Positions 46,431 through 58,218 are shown, counted from the stretch's first letter. The stretch: 64,000 nucleotides of DNA from Azolla caroliniana (GCA_043228905.1 JBHGNT010000094.1:1-64000); one strand, 5' to 3'. Notes: generated by a model from the letters alone, not told the origin. Numbers and translations: made by a program.

Positions 46431-47656
46431 CACCTCACTGATCTCAGTTCCGGAAATACTCGGACCGGCACTCCAACTCAGTTCGAGTCGGGAACTCGCA
46501 ACACTGTGCCATAATCGGAATCGGCACCGTAGAGCTCAACCTTCCGTGTGGCTCTACACTCATACTGCACAACGTCTGACACGTTCCTGAGCTTTCAAGA
46601 CCCTTGATCTCAGTTGGAAAACTTGACAAAGCCTGCATCTATGCCGAGTTCTCATCAGGAGGATGGACACTCCATAAAGAGAACCTCCTGCTTGCTTGAG
46701 GACCAAAGGTACACTCTTTATACCCTTTATATGTCACACTCAAAGAGGGTGACTTATTTTTTGTTGATATCCCCGTGTCATCGTTATGGCACGGACGACT
46801 TGGACACCTCACCAAGGCCGGCATAACGCACCTATCTAGAGCCGGTTACATCCCCATGCTCTCCTTCTCGGATCACCAATTCTGCGAGCATTGCCAGTAC
46901 GGCAAACAGGTAGCCGCATCACACCCGACATCAGCACCAAGAGAATCGAGTCCCCTCGATTTGGTCCACTCACATCAGTCTCTCGGCAGTGCTTCGTACT
47001 TCGTCAGTTTTATTGACGCCTCAACTCGGAAGTTGTGGGCTTACCCCATTAGAACCAAAGATCGGGTGTTCTTGATCTTCTCCGAATGGCTTGCAATGGT
47101 CGAAAACCAGACCGGTCAAAAACTAAAATTTCTTCGAACCGATAATGGAGGAGAATTCAAGTTTGACGAATTCGTCAAATTTTGCCGGGAACGTGGCATT
47201 CGACGTGAATATACGACACCCTATAGTCCAGAGCAGAACAGAATTGCTAAACGCATGAATCAGACGATTCAAGAACGCATAGTATCCATGCTCCAACACT
47301 CCGGACTGTCAGATGGATTTTGGGCGGAGGCTCTACCTACGGCAATACACATAATAAATATGTCTCCAAGTAGACCTCTAGGATTTAAAATACCTCAGGA
47401 AACATGGACCGATAGTAAGCCAAATTATGACAAGCTGAGGATCTTCAGCTGCGAGGCGTATGCCCTCATACCGAAAGACGACTGCCGGAAACTCGAACCA
47501 AGATCAAGGAAATGCATTTTCCTTGGATATGGACCTAACAGTGAGATCGGATACCGACTTTGGGATCCCGAGCACAGACAAATCATCCGAAGTTCGGACG
47601 TCGTGTTCAACGAGTCGGCTATGCATAAAACAGCCGAAAGGCCTATTGAAGTCTGA
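46431..47656 (+). pseudogene. C3 protease C-terminus and integrase
   Basis: After a degenerate stretch with stops (46431-46774), the frame 46775-47656 gives the pre-integrase region (WHGRLGHL), the zinc part CEHC..GKQ and the integrase core: LRTDNGGEF is intact, and the Glu region PEQNRIAKR is present. The first catalytic Asp is lost (LVHSH where LVHTD is usual). Confidence 0.88.
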
Positions 47657-49421
47657 AGGGTAATATTTTCTGAAGTGCCAACCCTTCATGAAGGCCCAGC
47701 CCACAGCACGAGATCGGTTTCACGGGTAATCGATACCTCTCGTCCGGAATCCACCGATTCAGCATAGCCGAATGGCTCGCCTTCCGACCATCCGACACCT
47801 ATACTCGGTGCGACCAATCCAGTCATACCTCGAAGATCTGAGAGACTGTCGCAACCTCCGGAAAGGTACTCTCCTGGAATTTTCTTTACTGACGCCGGCG
47901 AACCGACGTCTTACGAAGAAGCATCGGCATCTGCCAACTTAGCAACTTGGCATCTGGCGATGGAGTCGGAAATGCACTCCATTCGCGCAAACAAGACTTG
48001 GGACTTGGTCGAATTACTGAAGAATCGACGTGCTCTTCCGTGTAAGTGGGTCTATCGACTTAAAAGAGATGTCTGACTCGACCAACCCAAAGTACAAGGC
48101 CAGATTAGTTGCGAAGGGATTTCGACCAGAATATGGCGTCGACTTCGACGAAATCTTTTCACCAGTGGTGAAAATGACAACCCTTCGTTTCATGCTCAAC
48201 GTCGTGGCCGCCGACAACTTGGAGCTGATTCAGCTAGATGTAAAAACGACATTCCTCCACGGTGACCTACAGGAGGAAATCTATATGGAGTAGCCGAAAG
48301 GCTTTGTGGCATCCAGCTAGGAACATCTAGTCTGCTGACTCATGAAGAGCTTATACAGCCTAAAACAAGCACCCTGATAGTGGTACAAGAAGTTCGACGA
48401 CTTCATTCAGTCGGTCGGCTTCTCCAAGAGCGATGAGGACCATTGTCTCTTCACCAAAACAGCTCAAGTCGGGTCTCCCGTCTTCCTCATCATTTACGTG
48501 GACGAAATGCTACTCTCCGGCCAACATGCCGGAGAGCTCACCGAACTCGTTCAGAAACTGCGGTTGAAGTTTTCCAAGAAGGACCTCGGTCCGGCAAGAC
48601 ACATACGTGGTATGAAGATTAGTTGGCATCGTGATAAACGACAACTTTTCTTGTCTCAAACCAACTACATCGGATTTGTCTTGGAATGCTTCAACATGCA
48701 CTCGGTCAAGTCTGCTTCAACCCTGCTCCGTATGAAGTCGGTACCGTATGCACCGGTAGTCGGCTCCCTTATGTATGCGATGGTCGCAACACAGCCTGAT
48801 ATTTCTCACGCCGTAGGAGTTGTCAGCAGATTCATGCACAACCCAGGCCGATCGCACTGGAACGCAGTCAAGCATGTGTTTAGATATCTAGCTGGCACAA
48901 AAGACCACGACATTCTTTTTGGCCCAAACTCAACCTCAGGCGTAGTCGATTATACCGACTCGGACTTCGCCGGCTTCGTGGACAGCCAGAAATCAACAAC
49001 CAGATATTGTTTCAAATTCAGCAATGGAGCAATCTCGTGGAAGTCGAAACTTCTGGAGTGCACAACCACCTCAACAACCGAAGCGGAATATGTAGCTATG
49101 TCCGACGCGGCAAAAGAAGCTTTATGGCTCAGTCGGCTGGCACACACGTTTCGACAAGTCAACCTCGACTTGGTTCCAGTTGTCTACAACGACAGTCAGG
49201 GTGTTGTTGCTTTGTCAAAAAATCCGGTTCACCACAACGCCTCCGAGCATATCGATGTTCGATATCACTTTGTTCAGGACTGTGTCGTTTCAGGGAAAAT
49301 CGGTCTCAAGAAGATATCCACAACTAATAATGTCGCAGATGGAATGACCAAGTGTCTTTCGGCGGATCGCTTCCAATCCCTTCGGCACCAGATTGACATA
49401 ACGAAAAATCGGTCCGGTTAA
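47657..49421 (+). pseudogene. C3 RT and RNase H
   Basis: Copia RT begins near 47840 (RLSQPPERYSPG) and is broken by stops and frameshifts at about 48055, 48291, 48319 and 48377. The catalytic motif reads YVDE instead of YVDD (about 48496-48507). RNase H is open in 48498-49421 (DYTDSDFAG, TTEAEYVA, HIDVRYHFVQD). Confidence 0.88.
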
Positions 49422-49618
49422 AAAGTCGGACACACAGCACAGGATGGTTTCGGACAACCGACATCGGTTCTTTGAGGATCGGCTTCAGCTTTTTCGACCC
49501 GACCGGTTTAGTCTTCTGTCTTCAAATCTTGCCGACTCGAACAAAACCGATCTGTCCGATAAACCTTGTATATACCTGTAATTTAAGATAACCCATTTAT
49601 ACGCCCATTAAGGGGGAG
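49422..49618 (+). other. C3 3' untranslated region and polypurine tract
   Basis: Short non-coding tail; TAAGGGGGAG at 49609-49618 directly precedes the 3' LTR. Confidence 0.8.
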
Positions 49619-49918
49619 TGTCGAATACGAGTGTATAATGGCCGTATTCACACTGTCCCTTTGGATAGCCCAAGTTTGGACTATTTCTGTAAATAGCATA
49701 AAGAGCAGTTGCCCTAGGATAGTCCCTATATAAAGTGACTTTGTAACCTTTAGTGAAGGTTGGTTGTCATTTGTAACTGTTGCTATTAAGAAATAAAATG
49801 TTTCTTTGTGCCTCTCTCTCTCTCTCTCTCGGTGTGTATCTTGTTCATTCTCATACACAGGTCCTTCAACATCATAGATGTTGTTTGTTCTTCCGCACTA
49901 ACGTCCTTGTCCCCAACA
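49619..49918 (+). mobile_element. C3 3' LTR
   Basis: 300 bp, direct copy of the 5' LTR. After it copia D LTR sequence resumes (ACCCTCTCTCATATTG), matching the uninterrupted D 5' LTR near 58335. Confidence 0.92.
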
Positions 49919-50050
49919 TTACCCTCTCTCATATTGTCTGTGTGTACATGTATTCACCTCTATTCCCATTCTCTGTGTTTCGATTCAAAACGACACGATC
50001 TGAGACTCAGTTGTGGCTGAGTAATATTCCGCATATTTCTTGTCACTTAT

Positions 50051-50656
50051 CACTACATATGGTCTGAACCATCTTCTTGCGAACTTTCTTGTTGTACTGT
50101 GTTGATTGTCAAGGTTGTTGTCGTAGACCAATACCCAATCTCCTTCTTCGATCTTCTTGGGATGCAGTCGATGTGTCCTATCGAACCAAATCTTGTTCTT
50201 CACTCAAGCTACCTCCATCATCTTTTGCACTTTTTCTAAATGTTCAGGCCTTCTTTCAAGTTGTCTTATCCGTGCCGCTAATAATTCTTCTCGGCTCATC
50301 TCGTTCTCCCAGGGTATTGTACCCATGAGGCGATCGTCCTTTCGATAGGCATTACCGGCTTTTGTCCATACATAAGCTCTGTCGGCATATACCCTGCCAC
50401 TGAACTGTGTGTAGTTCTGTCGGCCCACAAGGCACAGGACAATAGTCGTGGCCAGTTCCCGACTCAACCGTTGCATGCTCGTACGATGGCTTTGATGATT
50501 GGTCCATGCCCTTGCTCGATCTTACCATTCGCTTCAGGATTGTAGGCAGTCGTGAGGGAGATCTTCACGCCTAGTCGATCGAAGAGCTCTGTTTTCTTCA
50601 CGTGCATCCAACTCCCCTCGATTAGCCACTATCTTTCCCACACATCTACATTCATT
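50051..50656 (-). pseudogene. G1 pol, second part: integrase core and GPY/F, inverted
   Basis: On the minus strand this gives GKIVANRGELDA (second catalytic Asp), YNPEANGKIEQG (catalytic Glu), WADRTTHSSVAGYMP and EEGDWVLVYD...RKFARRWFRPYVV. These are exactly the parts of integrase missing after 24576. The continuation (NATYHLAELDG) is on the plus strand at 58838, beyond copia D. Stops and frameshifts occur at about 50445 and 50205. It is degraded to the same degree as the rest of G1. Confidence 0.87.
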
Positions 50657-53600
50657 GCAAGAAACCAAAAAACCTTCAAGGTTAGTACCGTGATATAAAA
50701 TATACAATGTAGGTCACAAGAGTCGCATTACTAATTCATTAAGCTACACCTAATTCCCATATTACACAACTAGTACTAATCGTGAACAATGAACAACTCA
50801 CTTAGTTCCCAATTTACACAAGTAGTACTAATCATGAACAATGTACTACTAACTTAGTCAAATTACACAAGGAGTACTAATCCTGAACAATGTACCACTC
50901 ACTTAGTTGCCAAATTACTGAACTAGTACTAATAAGGAACAGAAGTAGTATAATGAACAATGTACTGCTCACTTAGTTCCCAATTTACACAAGTAGTACT
51001 AATCATGCACAATGCACTACTCACTTAGTTCCCAAATTACACGAGTACTAATCCTGAACAATGTACTACTCACTTAGTTCCCAAATTACAAAACTAGTAC
51101 TAATCATGAGCAATGTACTACTCCCTTAGTTCCCAAACTACAAAACTAGTACTAATCATGAGCAATATACTACTCACTTAGTTCCCAATTTACAAAACTA
51201 GTACTAATCATGAGCAATATACTAGTCACATAGTTCCCAATTTATAGAACTAGTACTAATCATGAACAATGTACTACTCGCTAAGTACTAATCGTCAACA
51301 ATGTACTACAAGTATAGTGTGTACTAACATTAGTACTAGGCACGTTGTAATATAGATTGGACTAACATCTAATCCAACAAATGTAGATTGGATTTTAGTA
51401 CTAACGTGGTATTTTGCACACAAGTAATACTAAACGTGATATGTGTTCTACACACCTAATTACATAACTTGTACTAATTACACCAACAGTATTAATCTTG
51501 AACAGTATTAGTACTAAACGTGATATGTGTTTGACACACCTCATTTCCAAGTTACACAAACTGTACTAATATTCAACAATTTACTATACACCTTGTTCCC
51601 AAATTACCTAACTAGTACTAATTCCCAAGTTACACAAACAATACTAACAGTCAACAGTGTACTACAACTATAGTGTCTACTAAACTAGTACTAGGCAAGT
51701 TGCAATATAGATTGGACGATGTTGTACTTGGTTCCCTTTTAGTAGTAATTCTGGAAAATATCCCTTCAACTACACATACCAATTATATATTAAGAGTACT
51801 GCCAATACTAACCCACATAATTAGGGTTTGACATATTAGTTGTTAGAGATACACTAATACTAAACCATTGTTCTCCTAAATTTGAAGTATAAATTGTGGC
51901 GTACACTAGTTTGAATCCAAATGTAAATTGACATCATATAATACAAACAATAGAATAGTAGAGCCACATACCGTACGGGTGTACTTTTAAACCCCAAGCA
52001 TAGTACCACTCAGCCTCAATTGTAGTTTTACAATCCATACATGTATGACGAGAACTCAAGGCTCCTTTTGCACAACGCTCGGCCACAACCGAGCGTAGGA
52101 TCATACACAGAAAGTGGGAAAGAAAACACGACACGAAGAAGAGAAGAGTACGCGGGATGTTTACGTGGAAAACCCCAAACTAGGGTAAAAAACCACGGCA
52201 GCCCACAGGCTGCAAACTATCACTATGTTAGAATGTACAACAGTGAGTTCACAGAGGCAACAACCTCGTGCTCACGATCTTCGCCACAGGCGGCAGTTAC
52301 AACAGAGGCAACGACCTCTTTCTCTCTCTCTCTCTCTGTACACAGTTACGCGCTCTCTCACTCCTTGCACCAACAAGAATGACAACAACAGTTACTAGAA
52401 GTTTGCCCTAAGTCATATTTATACTAATATGACTTTTCGGCTATTTACAAATATAGCCTCGATGGACTCTCAGAAACATATTTACGAATATGTCTCTTCA
52501 TCCGGTGAGCATTCCTCACCGGGTCTGCACCATCCGGCTCTCCGTAGTCGGGTACTCCTCATCCGGTCTTCACCGGGTCTGCACCATCCGGCTCTTCGTA
52601 GCCGGGTACTCCTCATCCAGTCTTCACCGGGTCTGCACCATCCGGCTCTCCGTAGCCGGGCACTCCTCATCCGGTCTTCACCGGGTCTGCACCATCCGGC
52701 TCTCCGTAGCCGGGTACTCCTCATCCGGTTTCGGCCTCGGCCGAGTTTGTTCATCGGCACAGTTCTTCTCCCTTCCCCTCCGGAGGGACCTGTCTCCCAA
52801 CAATGTATTCTCTTTCTCAAAATGATACTTAGCACATAACACATGATATGTGTGCAAGCACAGTGTAATCACAACATCCATAGCCTCCAGCTTGAATCCG
52901 AGGTCACAAAATATACACCTAGCAGATTGCAAACACAAGTTATAATATATTAGTTAATATGATATTTATACCACAAAAGTAGAAATAAATAACTTTTAAA
53001 GCCAATACCGTGATATAGCTATACTAGTAATGGTACTTTCCATACCACTTGGGTGCTCAATTACAGATGGACACAAAGTTTCAAAACCTTTTTGTTTTAA
53101 ATCCTGCATCAAGCACGCAAGGTTCTGAAAATGCAACTTTAAAGTTGACAAGTTATTATCTATTTCGGACAAGGTCTCTCATCTGTGAACCTAATTGAGT
53201 GCCCATATTGTTTAGCTCTTTCTTCAACTCCTCTTTCAACACCTCACTTTCTGAATTTTGGATTGTCGATGCAATCCATTCATATGTAGTCTTTAATGAA
53301 GAGAATTTCTTTTCTGCCTTTATCTCAACTGATTTAACTGCTTCCAAATCAGCAAGTAGTGCTTGTATTCTTGAGCTCATAGAAGCTATGCAATTGGCCA
53401 TCATATGTTCATGCTTTTCAGTCATTGTGGCCCGTACCTTTGCAGATTGAACTTGGTGGACAGGTGTTGTAGCCGGAATATCCACATGAGAGGTTCCCGA
53501 TGACTTCAAGCCAGTGTTGGTACTGGAGGACCCTTTATAATGTTCTGACCGGTGCCGATTAAAATCTTCCCAATCTACGTCGATGCCACCCTGAACTTCA

Positions 53601-54533
53601 CATGCAAGTGCACGTGCAAAAACAGTACCCACCTCATTGTTACAGATTTGATTTGTATCATAAACATGTTCATATCTCGTCTTCAATAAGTTCACATATT
53701 CCCTCTTCAATCCACTTATGTGGAATCCTCGCCTTGTATCGGGATGTGCTGACCCCTAGGTTTTTATCAACCACTCTCTCAGCTTAGGATAAACTTCAGG
53801 TCGTGCTCGAAGGAAATAACTCCATCCAAGAGGTGTGTCTCGAATGATGGAGTTGTACATCTTCTTTCTCTGTGTTGATGAATTCATTACCCTTTCTCTT
53901 GTGGGTGTCTTCTTGCTTTCTTTGATAGGTGTCCTTTTTCCTTCCTTCACTGGTGTCTTCACTTTCTCTTTCATCAATGTCTTCTTTATGGGTGTCCTTC
54001 TCGTCATTGTCCTAGTCATCACTATTCTTGTTGAATGAATATGCATGTACTAGAATAAAACTCATCAAATTACCATCACTACATAGCAAATCATCACATT
54101 GCATGTACAAGCCATGTCAAACACACAAAAACCCTAAATAGTAGGAAGAAAACTCATCCATGTCTAACACATACAAATTAAAAACAGACAGACAGGAAAC
54201 ACAGAGAAAACGAAAACATACCAACAAAACGAAAACATAGCAACTCATCATAGCCAACTCCATCTAAGTTGCATGTACAAACCATGTCAAACACACAACC
54301 ACCCTAAACAGTAGGAAGAAAACTCATCCATGTCAAACACATACAAATTAAAAACAGACAGACATGAAACATAGAGAAAAGGAAAACATATCAGTTGGGC
54401 ATGCAACACATAGAATATGAATAATCAAAACCTAAAAATGCCCATACACATACAAATTAAAAACAAACGGACAGGAAACACAGAGAAAACGAAAACATAC
54501 TAGTTGGGCATGCAACACAAAGAATACCTGGAG
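50657..54533 (-). CDS. T ORF1, 5' exons: coiled-coil protein with RING-H2 finger (interrupted)
   Basis: Not a family I can name. Probable minus-strand exons: one ending at about 54533 (CTCCAG/GTATTC; possibly untranslated); about 54047-53017, with a Lys/Thr-rich basic start (KTPVKEGKRTPIKE), then LGWSYFLRARPEVYPKLREW and a coiled coil (LEAVKSVEIKAEKKFSS). A stop near 53756 and a shift near 53150 break it. The RING exon is 52918-52803 plus 52045-51972, and a further exon begins at about 50673 and runs into the inversion break. The RING follows C-X2-C-X15-C-X-H-X2-H-X2-C-X10-C-X2-C (CIFC, CLHTYHVLC, CMDC). The gene continues at 24577. RING-H2 proteins are usually E3 ubiquitin ligases; function here is unknown. 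Confidence 0.5.
50690..51690 (-). repeat. AGTACTAAT-rich tandem array in a T ORF1 intron
   Basis: Degenerate units of about 55-60 bp with ACTAGTACTAATCATGAACAATGTACTACTCACTTAGTTCCCAAATTACA-type order recur at least ten times between about 50740 and 51300, then more loosely. It fills most of an intron of about 1.3 kb between the RING exon and the next exon. Confidence 0.8.
52046..52802 (-). mobile_element. D-type solo LTR inserted in the RING-H2 exon
   Basis: Perfect TSDs ATGTA flank it (52041-52045, 52803-52807). Removing the LTR and one TSD leaves the RING frame open. It contains the CTCGGCCACAACCGAG end, a CT microsatellite (52320-52338) and four near-perfect copies of a roughly 55-bp CCGG-rich unit (52500-52735). 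The plus-strand right end CCCAACA corresponds to the LTR start. Confidence 0.9.
54060..54500. repeat. Intronic tandem repeats in T ORF1
   Basis: A block with CATACAAATTAAAAACAGAC, GGAAACACAGAGAAAACG and AACTCATCCATGTC occurs three times (starts near 54140, 54310 and 54440). No coding signal. Confidence 0.75.
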
Positions 54534-54960
54534 GTCGTACAAGCTGCACATGGATTGATGGATCGAAGGCAAATGGAGCCAAGGTCAAGGCAGAGGTACC
54601 ACACCTTGGGAGCACACCAAGCCTTCAAAATCACCTATATGCAAGAGGTTGTTGACGAGGTTGTTGACGAGGTTGTTGTAGAGGAGACAAATGAGCATAC
54701 ACAAGGAAAGAAAATCAACAACAAGAACATCAATCCGGGGAAACAGAAATCTCTGCATATACAGAGAGAGAGAGAGAGATCGAACCTGGCACAGAGGGGA
54801 ACACAACAACAACTACGCGGGGAAACAGAGAATCGAAGGTGGAGTGAGAGAGAGAAACAGATATTCGAAGGTGGAGTGAGAGAGAGAAAGAGAGAGATAG
54901 GTAATAGATATGTGTCCTCTTTCTAACTTTCTGCCACTGTCTGTCTGACAACTTCCAGAC

Positions 54961-55008
<48 letters not shown>

Positions 55009-55304
55009 GAGACTGAGACTGAGACTGACCAACTATCACATTCGAAACCTTCTCCAGGTGTGCTTTCATACAACTCTACCTAGGAGAATGAAGTTACAAT
55101 TAATGTATTAAATACAGCCTTGGGACATTTCAAGTGTGATGTATAATATCTTTGTACATTCGAGTGTGATGTAATGAATTTGTTATTTGAAATTGAACAC
55201 CATTCAATAGATGATAATTGTTTTATTTTCCATTTTTAATGTTTATTTTCTTCCTCGATTTAGTACTAAATTTTTGGCCAAAAGTTGGTACACCGCAGCA
55301 TGCT
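54534..55304 (-). promoter_or_regulatory. Upstream region of T ORF1 and T end
   Basis: It holds a 12-bp direct repeat GACGAGGTTGTT (54653-54675), two AG microsatellites (about 54763-54778 and 54965-55005) and AT-rich sequence to the junction with copia D near 55304. I see no gene in it; open frames come from the microsatellites. The promoter of T ORF1 is expected here. Confidence 0.5.
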
Positions 55305-58203
55305 TTGACCCGTGTAGGAATGTCATGTTGACATCCAGTTGCTCTATCTCAAGGTCCATGCTTGCCACTATGCCCAAGACCGTCCGGATGGATGTCATCT
55401 TTACTACCGGGGCAAAGATCTCATCAAAGTCCACTCCTTTCTTTTGCTGGAAGCCCTTCACCACGATTCGGGCCTTATACCTTGGCAGATTTCCGGCGTC
55501 TCCCGGTTTCAGCTTGTACACCCACTTGTTCCGGAGTGCCCTCTTTCCTTTTGGCAACTCCACCAATTCATATGTGTGGTTCTCATGCAGGGAATCCATC
55601 TCATCCTGCATGGCACTCAACCAGTTGCAGTTGTGGGTGTCTCCCCTTGCTTCTTCAAAGCTTTCCGGCTCCCCCTCATCGGTTAGCAACACATGCTCTG
55701 CATCCGGAAATCTTCGGGGGCTCTTCTCTCCAGAAGAGGATATCTCCGTCCTTGGTTTCTGACTGCCGGTTCCTCCGTTTGTTCCGAATTCAAATTCGAT
55801 TCGGGATCTTATCCGGTTCCGGTGTCTTCTTCTTCTTCTTCTTCTTCTTCTTCTTCTTCTTCTTCTTCTACTTCAATCGGTTCAATTTCTTGTCCGTATC
55901 CGGCCGGTTCATCAAGTGTCATCCAGTTACCGGCTAACATCCGGTTTTCAACCGGGTATATCCTTTTGTCCTCAAGCCGGTTTTCAATGGATGATCCAGA
56001 GTTCGTTACCTTCTTCTCCGACTCCCAGTCGGCAATGGTCCTGTCTTCCATGAAGACTATGTCCCGACTCCGGAACACCTTTCTGTCGACCAGATCCCAC
56101 ACTCGGTAACCGAACTCATCATCGCCTTATCCAAGGAATATGCATGGCCGGGACTTCGGATCCAACTTTGCTCTCTTGTCCTTCACCACATGCACGTATG
56201 CGAGACACCTGAACATCTTCAAATGCCGGTAAGACACATCCTTACCAGTCCATACTTTCTGTGGTGAGTCTCCGTCCAAGGGTACTGAGGGTGATCTGTT
56301 TATCACATAGGTTGTCGTCGTCAGCGCCTCAGCCCAAAACGTCTTGGGTAACTTGGCATGTGTGAGCATGCTCCGGACTCTCTCCATTATGGTCCGATTC
56401 ATCCTTTCGGCCAGCCCGTTTAGTTTCGGAGTCTTCGGCACGGTGAATTCGAGTCAGATTCCCTTCGACCGGAAGTACTCCTCGAACTACCCCTGGTATT
56501 CTCCTCCGTTGTCCGCTCGAACCGCCTTCAGCTTCCGGTCGGTTTCTCTTTCCATTCTCGCGTGGAGCTCCTTGAAGACGGATAACACTCAGTTCTTCGT
56601 CTTCAACGATGAGACCGACAGCTTCCTTTTGTGCTCGTCTATGAACATCACGAAGTACTGCGATCCAGCATATGACTTCGTGTCGACTTGACACACATCG
56701 GTATGCACCAGCTCCAGTGGTGCATTCCGTCTCATCGGTGGTCTTGACCAGAAGGAGGTGCGGTTTTGCTTGTAGGCCAGGTAGTCAGTGCACTTCTCGA
56801 GTTGCACGTCCTTCACCGGAATGAGGTTGACTTCGGCAAGCCTCTTCATCCCCTTCTCACTCATGTGACACAACCTTTTGTGCCACAGCTCACCGACAGT
56901 GTCGGATGCTACGTTCACTTCTTCCCGGCATATTCGGGCATGCATCAAGTACAGTGTGTTGACCTTCCGGGCTCAAGCCACTATTAAGCTCCCTTTGTAG
57001 AACTTCATGACACCGTTCCAGATGCTACCTGTGTAGCCTTCATCATCTAGCCTACCAGTTGATATCAGGTTCAGTCAAACCTCCAGATCGTGTCGGACAT
57101 CCTTCAACAGCAACTTGCATCCGGTTGATGTTGTCAACAACACATCTCCTATGCCGATAATTCAGCATGTCCCTTCATTCCCCATCTAGACATAGCCGTG
57201 CTCACCGGTTGTGTAGGATGAGAAACATTTCCGGTCCGGGGTAAGGTGGAACGACGCTCCGGAATCGACAACCCACGTTGTCTCATCGATGGCAAGGTTC
57301 AACTCACTCTCCTCGGTGATAAGCATTAGTTCTTCTTCACTTGCCGCGATTGCCGTCGTTCCCTTTCGGTCTGGACCTCACCGATCCGAACCGTTTTGGT
57401 CTAGTGACTTCTTCAGATCGGAACTGTTGGTTCCCTTGTACTTCCGGAAATGTCGACAATTCTTCTGGAAGTGCAGTGGCTTGCCGCCATAAAAGCAAGT
57501 GGGCCTCCCCCTTGACTTTGATCGTGTCCCCGACTTTTCCCGGTTCTTGGGACTCCGATTCCTTTGTCTTCCGCATTCCGATTCGGTAAGGAGGGCTTTG
57601 GTGTTGGAGATCACCTCCTTGTCTTTCCGACGTGCCTCCTCATCTAGCAAGCTCGACTTGACTCTTGCTAGGGATAGATGTTTTCCTTTTGGCCCGGCGT
57701 TGCCCAACGTGACAACTAACGTCTCCCAACTATCCGGGAGGGAACTGAGCAAGAGTAGAGCAAGTACCTCATCGGCGATAGGTACTTCCAATGAGGTTGC
57801 TTGGTGTATCAACCCCTGGAAGGCATTCATGTGCTCTGCCATATTGGAGCCGTCTTGGTACCGGAGCCTCACTAGCTTCTGAAATACCAAAACCCGATTA
57901 ACGACATTCTTGTTCTAGAACATGATGTTGATCTTCTCCCAGAGTTCATGAGTCTTGCTCTCTTCTTGAAGTTGTTGTACAAGCTCATGTCGATGAAGCA
58001 CTAGATGTATGTCGTCGTCTTCATGTGCATCACCTCCCACACCGTGGCGTCGATCTTATCCAGTCTCTTGTCCCCGAACTGAACCGGCAACCAAAGATCT
58101 TTAACCACCAGCATGTCCCTCATCTTCGAGTTCCACATTGAGTAGTTGGAGCCGGTGAGCTCGAACATGCCGCCGAAAGATTCTTCCATTTTTTGTGTTG
58201 TTC
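55305..58203 (-). pseudogene. Copia D, 5' part: gag, protease, integrase, RT N-terminus
   Basis: Read right to left: a gag start MEESFGGMFELTGSNYSMW at 58189; a zinc knuckle with C-to-G change (CFYGGKPLHFQKNC, near 57470); a degenerate protease region; integrase with WHKRLCHMSEKGM, VHTDVC and, near 56500, the second catalytic Asp; a Glu-rich stretch from a TTC microsatellite (55826-55869); and RT from NWLSAMQDEMDSL to QLDVNMTFLHG. Frames are broken at several points. The sequence ends at about 55305, where T begins. The 3' part is at 39199-40239. Confidence 0.85.
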
Positions 58204-58215
58204 ACTCTGATACCA
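58203..58215 (-). other. Copia D primer-binding site
   Basis: TGGTATCAGAGTG on the minus strand, 3 nt after the LTR, complementary to initiator tRNA-Met. It fixes the minus orientation of D. Confidence 0.85.
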
Positions 58216-58218
58216 GAT

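Larger units (their letters stand above)
40240..50045 (+). mobile_element. Copia D 3' LTR in three pieces, holding E2 and C3
   Basis: The pieces are 40240-40245, 44198-44633 and about 49923-50045. Joined in order they match the D 5' LTR (58219-58832, minus). E2 sits after TGTTAG, and C3 sits between ...ACTGTGTAC and CCTCTCTC. The LTR ends TTGTCA at 50045, followed by CTTAT (50046-50050), the inverted partner of ATAAG at 58833-58837. Confidence 0.85.

Noticed and set aside
50051-50656. A separate, independent gypsy integrase fragment
   Set aside because: It carries exactly the part of G1 integrase missing after 24576, and its downstream end matches 58838, so an inversion is the simpler explanation.
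50690-51690. A CRISPR-like array
   Set aside because: Units are degenerate tandem repeats without distinct spacers, in a plant intron-like setting.
52064-52068. Solo LTR starting at 52069 (TGCACAACG...)
   Set aside because: That boundary gives no duplication; a start at 52046 gives perfect ATGTA flanks and leaves the RING frame open.
52482-52844. Repeat protein frame (RRAGWCRPGED type) on the minus strand
   Set aside because: It lies inside a solo LTR and reflects a 55-bp DNA tandem repeat.
54730-55073. Ser/Leu-rich ORFs, and His/Thr-rich ORFs at 60670-60969
   Set aside because: Produced by AG and GT microsatellites, not by coding sequence.
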